Source: Marivivens aquimaris
Lineage (GTDB): Bacteria > Pseudomonadota > Alphaproteobacteria > Rhodobacterales > Rhodobacteraceae
Direction of reading: 5' to 3'
DNA: 64,000 bases
Assembly: GCF_015220045.1 (NCBI RefSeq)
Contig: NZ_JADBGB010000003.1
Span: 62,001 to 126,000 of the forward strand
The translations under genes were made by a program, and so were the position numbers. Shown piece by piece: positions 28,222-36,554 of this stretch. The notes under the pieces were generated by a model, which made no database searches, was not told the origin of the DNA, and was given only the letters and a program-made list of their open reading frames with translations. Position 1 is the stretch's first letter; each line of letters starts with the position of its first letter.

Positions 28222-29249
28222 CAGCGGCCCTCCTTCAAGCGAAGGCGCGGGTCGAGCGCGCCGATGGCAATGTCGATGACAAGATTGGCGAGCACGAAGA
28301 ACATGCCGGAGACCATCACCACCGCCATCACGGCGTTAAGGTCGTTCTGCATGATCGATTCCAGCCCGTGCGAGGCGAAGCCACCCCAGACGAAGACCAT
28401 CTCCACCACGAAGGCGTTGCCGATGAGCGACGCGAATTCCAGCCCGAGGATCGTGAGGGGCGCAATGGACGAGAGCTTGAGAAGGTAGCGGAAGGTCACG
28501 ACCCGGTCGGGCACGCCGAAGCTGCGCAGGGTCTGCACGTGATCGCGGCGGAGGTTCTCGATCATGGCCGAGCGGGTGATCCGCATGATCTGCCCGATCC
28601 CCGAGAGCGCCAAGGCCAACGCGGGGAATGCCAGATGCTGAAGCGCACTCAAGACGACCGCGAATTGCCCGGACAGCAACCCGTCGATGATCAGCAGACC
28701 GGTCGGGCCGTCCGGCACAGTCAGATCGCGGTCAATGCGCCCGAGAAGCGGCCAGTCGGACAGGTAGTAGGCCGCGAAGAGCTGTAGCAGGATCGCCACG
28801 AGGAAAGCGGGCATCGTGACCCCGACCATCGACAAAAGCCGCAAGACCGTATCGACCCATCCGTTCCTGTGCCGGGCGGCCATCACGCCCAGGGGCAGAC
28901 CGACCACGACCATGAGAAGCAGGGTGACAAGGACGAGTTCCAAAGTGGCCGGCAGAACCCGCATGATCTCGTCCGTCACGGGGCGGCCGGAAATCAGGGA
29001 CGTGCCGAAATCGCCATGCACCGCACCGGACAGGAAACGGATGTATTGGGTCGGCAACGGGTCTTCGAGGCCCATCTCTTCGCGCAGATCCTGAACCTGC
29101 TCTTCGCTTGCAGCGGGCCCCATCGCCATGCGGGCCGGGTCACCGGGCACAACGCGGGCCAGAAGAAAGATCATCAGCGACAGCACCAGAAGCACTGCGG
29201 CGAAGCCGACGATCCTTCGCAAAAGGAATTCAAGAAAGGTCGAATGCAT
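28221..29249 (-). CDS. ABC transporter permease, DppB type
   Basis: 342 residues from the ATG at 29249; the frame opens 9 bases earlier with TTG, but the ATG is more likely and has a GGAG upstream. N-terminal helix LLRRIVGFAAVLLVLSLMIFLLARVVPGDPARMAMG is the family hallmark, followed by about five more helices and a coupling segment (IENLRRDHVQTLRSFGVPDRVV). First gene of the seven-gene operon running to 20268. Two 17-bp direct repeats lie 74-111 bp before the start and probably control it. Confidence 0.9.
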   Translation of the reverse strand: MHSTFLEFLLRRIVGFAAVLLVLSLMIFLLARVVPGDPARMAMGPAASEEQVQDLREEMGLEDPLPTQYIRFLSGAVHGDFGTSLISGRPVTDEIMRVLPATLELVLVTLLLMVVVGLPLGVMAARHRNGWVDTVLRLLSMVGVTMPAFLVAILLQLFAAYYLSDWPLLGRIDRDLTVPDGPTGLLIIDGLLSGQFAVVLSALQHLAFPALALALSGIGQIMRITRSAMIENLRRDHVQTLRSFGVPDRVVTFRYLLKLSSIAPLTILGLEFASLIGNAFVVEMVFVWGGFASHGLESIMQNDLNAVMAVVMVSGMFFVLANLVIDIAIGALDPRLRLKEGR

Positions 29250-29322
29250 GAGGTGCAACGCTCCGTTTGGGGCCGATGACCAGAGCTTCGCGAACCGCCG
29301 GATATAAATCCAGAAAGGAGTG

Positions 29323-29360
29323 GGATAGGTTTTTTAGATATTAGGATAGGTTTTTTAGAT
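29323..29360. promoter_or_regulatory. Two 17-bp direct repeats, likely activator sites
   Basis: GGATAGGTTTTTTAGAT occurs at 29323-29339 and again at 29344-29360, so repeat starts are 21 bp apart, two helical turns. They lie upstream of the transport/DUF917 operon and downstream of the gene for a MalT/LuxR-like regulator. Regulators of this class bind repeated sites on one face of DNA. Binding is inferred. Confidence 0.6.
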
Positions 29361-29444
29361 GCAGATGTTGGACGCACCCATTCTCGCCCGGTTGTTTGCC
29401 GGGAAAAGAAAGGCCGTGTCTTCAGAGAGGCTAACGGGGGACCG

Positions 29445-31760
29445 TCAGGTCTCGACGATTCCCGCGTGCCGCGCCGCCATGGCCGCGCTGCGCCGATCCG
29501 AGACGTCGAGCTTTCGGAAAAGGTTTTTCAGGTGAAACTTGACGGTCGGAAGGCTGACGCTCATCTGGTGCGCGATTTCCTTGTTCGAACACCCTTCGAC
29601 CAGCAACAGCAGCGCCCGCAATTCCTGCCGCGACAGGCCTCCTGTGGGCGCCTGGCCGACAACACCGGTGCGCAGCTGGCGCGGCGGCTTCACATGGCGC
29701 ATGGGGCCACCCGCCATCCGGGGATCGTCGAGAAGCCCGATCACCAGCGGGCGCTCCTCCAATATCGGCGCGAGGCACTGTCGCGCCGTGCAATGTTCAA
29801 GCGCATCCGCCAGAAGGTGGCGCGCATCCCCGACCTGCCCGCGCCTGCGCGCCGAGACGGCCTGCCAGATCTTCACGATCTGGCTTTGCCGCCATGTCAG
29901 GTTCGGGTTGGCCGCCAGAAAGGACAAACGGTCCGCGAGGATCTGATCCCGCGGCCTTTCGAAAAGGTGCTGCCGCAACCAGATGAGGGCCTGCATGATA
30001 TCTTCGGCGTCGCGCAGATCAACGAGGTTCTCTCCCGCGCTGTCGATCCAGACCCGCCCGATCCGCGTGGCCATCGACTCGAGCTTGGTCCGCGCTTCAT
30101 GCCAGCGCCGCACGGTTTGCAGCAGCATGATTTCGCGCCGCTCGACGGCGAGCCGAAAGCGGCGCGTCCGCCACATCTGCACACGCCACCCTTCGAGATA
30201 GGACATTGCCGCTTCAACACCCCGCATCTGCAACAGAGCCTCTGCCCCGAACGCCAACGCCTGCTCGGCTATGGTTGGCCAGAGTTCGCCATACACGAAG
30301 CCCTCGAAGGCGGTTTCGGCGAAATCCGCCATGGCCTTGGGCTCACCCCGCTCGTAGGCCACCTGTGCCCGCAGCAATTCGAGGAACCGATCATCCTGCG
30401 GCGTATCGAATGGTGTCGCCGCCAATTCCTCGGCCGCTCGGTCGAGGTAAGGTTCGGCCTTGGCGACCGCCCCCTGCATGAGATGCATCAGGGACAAGTG
30501 GACATGGATGTAAAACGCGAGGTAGGGCGCCTCTGCCTCACGATAGTGCAGCAAGGCACGGGTCGCCGTCGCCTCGGCCTCGCCGGTCATGCCCATTTCG
30601 ATCTGGTGATCGAGCGCGATGTTGTAGACCGACCCTCGCAAAATGCTGTTTTCGGGCGGAATTTCAGCCAGCAGCGCCCCGTATTCCGACTGAGACCCCG
30701 TCCAGACCGCCGCGCTGTCGTTATAGACCTGCAAAAGCAATCGCGCGATCCGAAGTTCGACATTCCGCGCAATCGCGGGATCACTCATGGCCGCATCGAG
30801 CAAGCGTTTCGCATGTCCGACCTGTCCGGCCTTCATGACCGTCATCGCTTTCAGCGCCAGCACCGATGGGTCATTGTCTTCGCCAAACGCGTCGAGAACC
30901 GCGCGCGCCGCATGGGGGCCGTATCGGTGACCGAACATCACCCCTCCGCCCTTCTGCAACAATGACACGGCTGATTTGCGCCGCCCCGCCGCCAACAGGC
31001 CACGAATGGCCGCGTCCGGCTCGCCTCCGCGATACAGAATGCGCGCGGTTGCCGGGATCTGCGGTTCGTCCTGCATGGCCCGGCGCAGCAGGTCCGACAA
31101 GGGTGTGTCCGGCAGGTGCCAGACCCCGTGCGGGGACCGCACGACGACAGGGTGCAACCATGTGAATCCCGCCCGTTGCGTTTCTGACAGCCGGTTGTCG
31201 ACAACCCCATGATGCGCGCTGCAGACCGATTGAAGCAATGCCGACAGGTCGGACGTCAGACTGGGCAATACCGTGGATTTCAGAAAAGCCAGCACCGTCG
31301 CGTCATCTTCGGGTGCGCGCCGGTAATGTCCGTAAAGCGCCGGCCACCCGGACGACCGCCGCCATGCCTCCGAACCATCGTCGGGCAGAAACAAGTCCGT
31401 GTTCCCGACTGACTTGACCTCACCATAGAGTGCCAGGCGCGAGAAGTCGCGGATCTGCTCCGGCCTTGCGGCGACAATGCAGGGCGGCGCATCGCCGCCA
31501 GGCAGCGCGATGGACGAAGTCTCTGGCAGATCGACAAGAACCAGACTGTCTTTCGGGGAAAGATCGTCCGGCATCCCGTGATGAACGGCAACCCCGCGCC
31601 GAGCCGCCAGCCGGGACAGCAGGGTCGTTTTCCCGGCCCCCGGCAGCGCGTGCAACAGAATCACCCTCAGTCCGGCGCCAAGGCGCGAAATCAGACGATC
31701 GGCCGCGTCAACGAGCTCTTCGCGATCCTGTCCTTCTTCCACCAATTGGATATCCACCAC
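29445..31760 (-). CDS. Large MalT/LuxR-like ATP-dependent transcriptional regulator
   Basis: 771 residues; GTG start at 31760 (a second GTG follows directly), with no strong ribosome binding site. N-terminal P-loop LLHALPGAGKTTLLSRLAA (about 35), a Walker-B-like LVLVDLPE at about 75, a long helical, TPR-like middle, and a C-terminal LuxR helix-turn-helix GLSRQELRALLLLVEGCSNKEIAHQMSVSLPTVKFHLKNLFRKLDVSDRRSA. This is the STAND/MalT layout: an inducer binds the helical part, ATP drives assembly and the assembly activates transcription. It is encoded upstream of and parallel to the transport operon and is its likely activator, through the direct repeats. Confidence 0.85.
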   Translation of the reverse strand: MVDIQLVEEGQDREELVDAADRLISRLGAGLRVILLHALPGAGKTTLLSRLAARRGVAVHHGMPDDLSPKDSLVLVDLPETSSIALPGGDAPPCIVAARPEQIRDFSRLALYGEVKSVGNTDLFLPDDGSEAWRRSSGWPALYGHYRRAPEDDATVLAFLKSTVLPSLTSDLSALLQSVCSAHHGVVDNRLSETQRAGFTWLHPVVVRSPHGVWHLPDTPLSDLLRRAMQDEPQIPATARILYRGGEPDAAIRGLLAAGRRKSAVSLLQKGGGVMFGHRYGPHAARAVLDAFGEDNDPSVLALKAMTVMKAGQVGHAKRLLDAAMSDPAIARNVELRIARLLLQVYNDSAAVWTGSQSEYGALLAEIPPENSILRGSVYNIALDHQIEMGMTGEAEATATRALLHYREAEAPYLAFYIHVHLSLMHLMQGAVAKAEPYLDRAAEELAATPFDTPQDDRFLELLRAQVAYERGEPKAMADFAETAFEGFVYGELWPTIAEQALAFGAEALLQMRGVEAAMSYLEGWRVQMWRTRRFRLAVERREIMLLQTVRRWHEARTKLESMATRIGRVWIDSAGENLVDLRDAEDIMQALIWLRQHLFERPRDQILADRLSFLAANPNLTWRQSQIVKIWQAVSARRRGQVGDARHLLADALEHCTARQCLAPILEERPLVIGLLDDPRMAGGPMRHVKPPRQLRTGVVGQAPTGGLSRQELRALLLLVEGCSNKEIAHQMSVSLPTVKFHLKNLFRKLDVSDRRSAAMAARHAGIVET

Positions 31761-31904
31761 ACCAAGGTCAAAGAAGAGAGTCTGCCATGACGCGAGCCGA
31801 TCCGAAAGGTCGGTTCAATCCCCACGAAGGCGGTCCGCGAATATACCTTTGACCTGAGAGGCTCCATTAGACCACTCGGCTGAATGGCAGGCTCCGCCTT
31901 TTCC
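31761..31904. other. Spacer before the large regulator
   Basis: 144 bp between the start of the MalT/LuxR-like gene and the IS5 remnant. An ATG at 31787 opens a 21-codon frame (MTRADPKGRFNPHEGGPRIYL, then a stop) that could be the stub of a gene lost when mobile elements entered; no family is recognisable. Confidence 0.3.
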
Positions 31905-32137
31905 CAGATAGACTTATCCCAAAGCGTCTGCGGCGGGTACGCCCCTGCATCACTGGCCGAAAACTGCGGAAGAAACCGATAAAGTACGACAAGCGTCGCT
32001 ACAAACGGCGCTACCGGATTGAGATCCTATTCGGCAGGCTCAAGGATTGGCGGCGTGTGCCAACACGCTACGACAGGTGCCCGAAGGTCTTCCTGTCAGC
32101 CATCCCACTCGCAGCACTCGTCATCTATTGGCTATGA
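31905..32137 (+). pseudogene. Truncated IS5-family transposase (C-terminal remnant)
   Basis: In frame to the TGA at 32135-32137 the translation reads RPCITGRKLRKKPIKYDKRRYKRRYRIEILFGRLKDWRRVPTRYDRCPKVFLSAIPLAALVIYWL, closely matching the end of the intact IS5 transposase ending at 34420, including the catalytic Glu in RIEI. The N-terminal part, both catalytic Asp residues and the inverted repeats are missing, so this is a dead fragment of an older, related insertion. Confidence 0.8.
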
Positions 32138-32239
32138 GATGCTATATCGGGGCCTGCGTCACGCACGACCGTTGCCACTTGTCAGATCAGCACCGCGCTG
32201 TCGCCATTATCGTATTGACCCTACATGGAGGATGACGGG

Positions 32240-33269
32240 ATGAAGTTGTTTGTTGGATTGGATGTATCGCTTGCGAAGACCTCAGTCTGCGTGATCAGCG
32301 AGTATGGCAAGATCCTCAAAGAGGCAGAGATAGAAAGCGCACCTGAGGTTCTGGCGCGCTGGCTGGATGATCTGGACGGCAGCATCGCGGCGATTGGCCT
32401 GGAGGCCGGGCCGCTGTCGCAATGGCTGTATCAAGGACTGATCGAAGCTGGTCTTGATGCGGTCCTTATGGAGACGCGTCAGGTGAAAGGCGCGCTGAAG
32501 GCGATGCCCATCAAGACGGATCGGCGGGATGCCGAGGGAATTGCGCGTCTGCTTCACCTTGGATGGTTCCGCCCAGTGCATTGCAAGTCATTCTCTGCGC
32601 AGGAGATGCGCGCTGTGCTCGGTGCTCGAAAAGCGATTCAGCAGAACATGATCGCTTTGGAAATGTCGCTCAGAGGACTGCTCAGGAGCTTTGGTCTGAA
32701 AGTTGGCGCGATCTCTCGCGGTAGGTTTGAAGCCCGGATCCGGGAACTGGCGGAAGACAACCTCATGTTGGAAACCGCGACAGCACCTATGCTGCGGGTC
32801 AGGGCATGCCTGCGACAGGAACTGGCCGGTCTCGAGAAGCGCGTGCGCCAATTTGCGGGGGGACGACCCCGTATGCAGCCGTCTAATGACGATGCCGGGG
32901 ATCCGTGCGGTTGTAGCGCTGACTTTCCGCGCAGCAATCGACGATCCGGCCCGCTTTCGATCTGCAAAGAGCGTTGGTCCCTGGGTTGGGTTGACACCCT
33001 CACGCAAGAAGTCCGGTGAGCGAGATGTTTCCGGCGGCATCACCAAAGCAGGTGATGTAAAACTGAGGCGTGCGTTGTGCCAGGCCGCTACGGTCATGAT
33101 GAACCGTGACCGTTCGACTTGGCTGAGAACATGGGGAGCCCAGTTTGCGCAACGCCGTGGTCGCAAATTCGCGATGGTCGCCCTAGCATGCTGCATCGCG
33201 GTCATCCTTCATTGGATTTGGGTCGATGGCACAACCCTCCAAGCGGAAGCCGCGCCGAACGTTGCCTAA
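32240..33269 (+). pseudogene. IS110-family transposase, frameshifted
   Basis: The start at 32240 (MKLFVGLDVSLAKTSVCVI) has GGAGG 8 bases upstream. The N-terminal DEDD RuvC-like domain is present: D in VGLDVS, E in GLEAGP, DRRDAEG. In the first frame it degenerates after about residue 210 and ends at 33019. The C-terminal half is in another frame: RLMTMPGIRAVVALTF ... RSAKSVGPWVGLTPSRKKSGERDVSGGITKAGDVKLRRAL, to 33269. A run of six Gs at 32857-32862 is the switch point: with five Gs the two halves join as QFAGDDPVCSRLMTMPG. The likely cause is a one-base insertion, or a sequencing error. Confidence 0.85.
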
Positions 33270-33598
33270 CCGGCTGCCAAGTCACCCGTTGCCTGTCTGA
33301 TCGCAGGCTGTCGAGGTCCCGCAGGGACGTGGTTCCGATGATGCCGTGGTTTGGACTGTCGCTGACTCCCGTCAAGAACGCCTATGAGATCGGCACATCG
33401 GAATTACATCGAACCAGCATCATGTTGGCAGCCGCCGCGCTGACCACGAACCGAAGCATGTACCCCAAGGGCCTCAGCCGAAGGCAGCCGGAAAACAACG
33501 ACGGGCGAAACCAATCCGAAGAAACCGCCTTGGCGGATCAATTTGACTGCGTAAAATCGCTTGATCGAGACGACCCCGTTGCCGAAGTCCAGATCCTA
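33270..33598. other. Non-coding stretch after the IS110 gene
   Basis: About 330 bp between the IS110 transposase and the IS5 element with no convincing gene. It probably contains the right end of the IS110 element. IS110-family elements encode a structured guide (bridge) RNA in a non-coding end, and the IS1111 subgroup places it downstream of the transposase, as would fit here. Ends of the element could not be fixed because this family has no terminal inverted repeats or clear duplications. Confidence 0.4.
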
Positions 33599-34430
33599 GG
33601 GTCAGGATGCATTGATTTCCGGAGCGCTGCGTGATTCACGGCCCGGAAAACGGAGCGGTGACATGAGCGACCTTTTCTGGCTGACTGACGAGCAGATGGC
33701 CAAGCTTTCCCCTTTCTTCCCCAAGTCCCACGGCAAGCCTCGGGTCGACGACAAACGGGTGCTGAGTGGAATTATATTCATCAATCGCAATGGGTTGCGC
33801 TGGCGAGACGCTCCGGAAGCCTACGGTCCGCACAAGACGCTGTACAGCCGGTGGAGGCGTTGGAGCGAGAAAGGCATCTTCGCCCAAATGATGGTCGGCC
33901 TGGCTGCCGAACACGGTGAGGAAAAGACCGTGATGATCGACGCGACCTACCTGAAGGCACACCGCACCGCGACCAGCATGGCCGCGAAAAAGGGGGGCGC
34001 GGTCGCCTGATCGGTCGAGCCAAGGGCGGCATGAACACAAAACTGCATGCCATCTGCGACAGCCAGGGACGACCGCTCAACCTGTTCGTCACCGCCGGAC
34101 AGGTCAGCGACTACATCGGCGCACGGGCTTTGCTGGGCCGTTTGCCAAAGGTCGAATGGCTGCTTGGAGACCGAGGCTACGACGCAGACTGGTTCAGAGA
34201 TGCGTTGAAAGACAAAGGGATACGCGCCTGCATTCCCGGCCGAAAGCAACGTAAAACCCAGGTCAAATACGACAAGCGCCGATACAAGCGGCGAAACCGC
34301 ATCGAGATCATGTTCGGGCGCCTCAAGGACTGGAGGCGCGTGGCAACCCGCTATGACCGCTGTCCAAAGGTCTTTCTCTCAGCCATCGCTCTCGCGGCAA
34401 CCGTCATCTACTGGTTATGAATCCTGACCC
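33599..34430 (+). mobile_element. IS5-family (IS427-like) insertion sequence, complete
   Basis: 832 bp bounded by the inverted repeat GGGTCAGGAT (33599-33608, and complement at 34421-34430). Both flanks read TA (33597-33598 and 34431-34432), giving a 2-bp target duplication within a CTAG-like site, as expected for this group. The single transposase is split into two frames joined by frameshifting. The element lies 47 bp before the lysR gene and may affect its promoter. Confidence 0.85.
33663..34420 (+). CDS. IS5-family transposase, made by -1 frameshift
   Basis: The first frame starts at the ATG at 33663 (MSDLFWLTDEQMAKLSPFFP) and ends at 34010; the second runs to 34420 (KLHAICDSQGRPL ... 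FLSAIALAATVIYWL). They join through a -1 slip at AAAAAGGGGGGC near 33990 (G GGG GGC fits a slippery heptamer), giving KGGRGRLIGRAKGGMNTKLHA. All three catalytic residues are present: D in IDATYLKAHRT, D in GDRGYDADW, E in RNRIEIMFGRLK. Frameshifted expression is normal in the IS427 group, so the element may be active. Confidence 0.85.
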
Positions 34431-34477
34431 TAGGCTTTCTAAGTGTATCTGGTGCGACCGCATGTTATAGGCAGGCT

Positions 34478-35419
34478 ATGCAATCCACTCTTCCTCCTCT
34501 CCGTGCGCTTCAGGCCTTCGAAAGCTTCGGGCGGCTCGGTTCTGTCACGGCGGCGGCCAAGGAACTGGGCGTGACGCCCGGCGCGATCAGCCAGCAGATC
34601 AAGATCCTCGAGACACAGCTCAAGATCCCTTTGATCATGAAGGACGGCCGGCGCGCATCGCTGGCGCCTGCGGCGCGATCATATCATGACTTGCTATCCG
34701 CGGGTTTCGCCAAGCTCCAGCAGGCGCAGGGGCTGTTGGCAGAGCGGATGGCCGACCGGGACGTGAGTATCTCGGGGCTACCGACGTTGCTGCTGAAATG
34801 GCTGAATCCGCGCCTTCACCGCTTCGAGGCAGCGCACGGCTCGGCCTCCTTTCGACTTGAGGCGACCTATGTGGAGCCGGAGCCGCAGTTTCTGAACCAC
34901 ATGTTCCGCCTTACCTATGCTGCAGCGTCCGAGGTGCATCCGCACCGGCGCGCATTGTTTCATGACGTTTGCTTTCCGGTCTGCGCGCCGGAGTTTCTGG
35001 CACGCCACCCCGAGGCATCAGATCCCCGGGCACTGGCATCGCTGCCTTGGGTCGATATCGACTGGGGGCCAGGCTATGCGAGCGTGCCTCGCCTCGGCGA
35101 CTGGCTCGCCGCGCAGGATCAGCCGCGCCCCAAACAGAAACCCGTCTCGATCCATTCGCTTTCCGGCTCGGCGCTGGAGGCGGTCGCAAGCGGACAGGGC
35201 GTGGCGCTGGCACAGCATTCCTTCGCCTCGATGGATCTGAAACTGGGACGGCTGGTGCGCTTGTCCGAGCAGTCCATTCCCATGCCCGAACCCTATCACA
35301 TCTGCTGGTCGCCAATGCTGCTGGAGAACGATGTCTCGCGCAGGTTCCTGAACTGGATACTGTCCGAGGCGCGCTCGGACCAAAGCATGCCCCGATCTCC
35401 TGGGTCTCAGGAAAACTAA
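34478..35419 (+). CDS. LysR-family regulator (GcvA-like)
   Basis: 313 residues. The N-terminal helix-turn-helix LRALQAFESFGRLGSVTAAAKELGVTPGAISQQIKILE is of the GcvA/AmpR-like LysR branch, followed by the two-lobed effector domain (ISGLPTLLLKWLNPRLHRFE ... EAVASGQGVALAQHSFA). It is encoded 93 bp before the Rieske oxygenase gene on the same strand rather than divergent from it, yet no other target is near, so it probably regulates the oxygenase/reductase pair in response to their substrate. An IS5 element ends 47 bp upstream. Confidence 0.85.
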   Translation: MQSTLPPLRALQAFESFGRLGSVTAAAKELGVTPGAISQQIKILETQLKIPLIMKDGRRASLAPAARSYHDLLSAGFAKLQQAQGLLAERMADRDVSISGLPTLLLKWLNPRLHRFEAAHGSASFRLEATYVEPEPQFLNHMFRLTYAAASEVHPHRRALFHDVCFPVCAPEFLARHPEASDPRALASLPWVDIDWGPGYASVPRLGDWLAAQDQPRPKQKPVSIHSLSGSALEAVASGQGVALAQHSFASMDLKLGRLVRLSEQSIPMPEPYHICWSPMLLENDVSRRFLNWILSEARSDQSMPRSPGSQEN

Positions 35420-35512
35420 ACAATCATCCTGCAGAACGGCATTTAATTCCGGCGTGTCTTCAATATAGATCGAAAAGATCCAGCCACACTCAAGCCAGTC
35501 AGGAGTCCCGGC

Positions 35513-36553
35513 ATGTTTTTGAAGAACGCATGGTATGTCGCCGCATGGAGCGACGAGATCAAGGACGAGTTGCAGCAGGTCAAGGTGCTCGGCGAGAAGA
35601 TCTGCATGTTCCGCAACAGCGAGGGCGAAGTCATTGCGATGGAGGATGCCTGCCCGCATCGCAAGCTGCCGCTCAGCAAGGGCCGGATCAAGGACGACAA
35701 TGTCGAATGCGGCTACCACGGTCTGACCTTCGATTGCGCGGGGCAGTGCGTCTGGGCGCCGGGCGGCGGGCGTATCCCCTCGGCCGCCAAGGTGCGGCCC
35801 TATCCGGTGCATGAGAAATACGGGCTGGTCTGGATCTGGATGGGCAATGCGGCGATCGCGGACCCCGAGGACATCATCGACATCCCGAATTTCGACAACC
35901 CCGAATGGGGCATCAATCGCGGCGCGGCGATGGAGCTGAATTGCAATTACCTGCTGATGTGCGACAACCTGCTCGATCCGACGCATGTGGCCTGGGTCCA
36001 CGAGTCTTCCTTTGCGGCCGCGGCGACCAAGGACACGCCGCTGCGCGTGACCAAGACCGACACGGGCGTCATCGTCCACCGCTGGATGATGGATCACGAG
36101 CCCGCGCCCTTCTACAAGAAGGTTGTCGAGTTCGAGGGCAATTGCGACCGTCTGCAGCATTACGAAGTGCGCTATCCCAGCCACGCGCTGATCCGCGCCG
36201 TGTTCACCCCCGCCGGAACCGGCGGCGTCGATGGCACCCTGCACGAGAAGACGTTTGTCATGGACAGCTACAACTTCATGACGCCGACCACCGAGACCGA
36301 GACGCGCTATTACTGGTTCCAGCTGCGCAATATCCGTCCTGACGACGAAGAGCTGTCGAAAATGATGAGCGAGGACGTGCGCGGTGCCTTCGAAGAGGAT
36401 CGCGCCGTCCTGAACGAGGTGCAGATCGGCATGACCGAAAAAACGTCACCGCATATCGACCTGCATATCGACGCGGGCCAGCTGCGATTCCGGCGGCAAC
36501 TGGAAGCGATGATCGCCGAAGAGGCGATGGTCGACGCCAAGATGAGCCAGTAA
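35513..36553 (+). CDS. Rieske non-heme iron oxygenase, probable N- or O-demethylase
   Basis: 346 residues. Rieske 2Fe-2S ligands C47-x-H49 (ACPHRKLPLSKG) and C66-x2-H69 (CGYHGLTF); mononuclear iron site D155-x2-H158-x4-H163 in NLLDPTHVAWVH, with D151 as candidate bridging Asp. Length and motifs fit the vanillate-demethylase (VanA)-like branch, whose members hydroxylate a methyl group that then leaves as formaldehyde. Ribosome site GGAG lies shortly before the ATG. The reductase follows after 1 bp. Lying within the Hut cluster beside a formaldehyde dehydrogenase, the best guess is oxidative demethylation of a methylated imidazole or amino group of a histidine derivative; the substrate is inferred from context only. 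Confidence 0.88.
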   Translation: MFLKNAWYVAAWSDEIKDELQQVKVLGEKICMFRNSEGEVIAMEDACPHRKLPLSKGRIKDDNVECGYHGLTFDCAGQCVWAPGGGRIPSAAKVRPYPVHEKYGLVWIWMGNAAIADPEDIIDIPNFDNPEWGINRGAAMELNCNYLLMCDNLLDPTHVAWVHESSFAAAATKDTPLRVTKTDTGVIVHRWMMDHEPAPFYKKVVEFEGNCDRLQHYEVRYPSHALIRAVFTPAGTGGVDGTLHEKTFVMDSYNFMTPTTETETRYYWFQLRNIRPDDEELSKMMSEDVRGAFEEDRAVLNEVQIGMTEKTSPHIDLHIDAGQLRFRRQLEAMIAEEAMVDAKMSQ

Positions 36554-36554
36554 G

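Noticed and set aside
29466..30965. 499-codon open frame on the plus strand
   Set aside because: Antisense to the MalT/LuxR-like regulator and without a recognisable domain.
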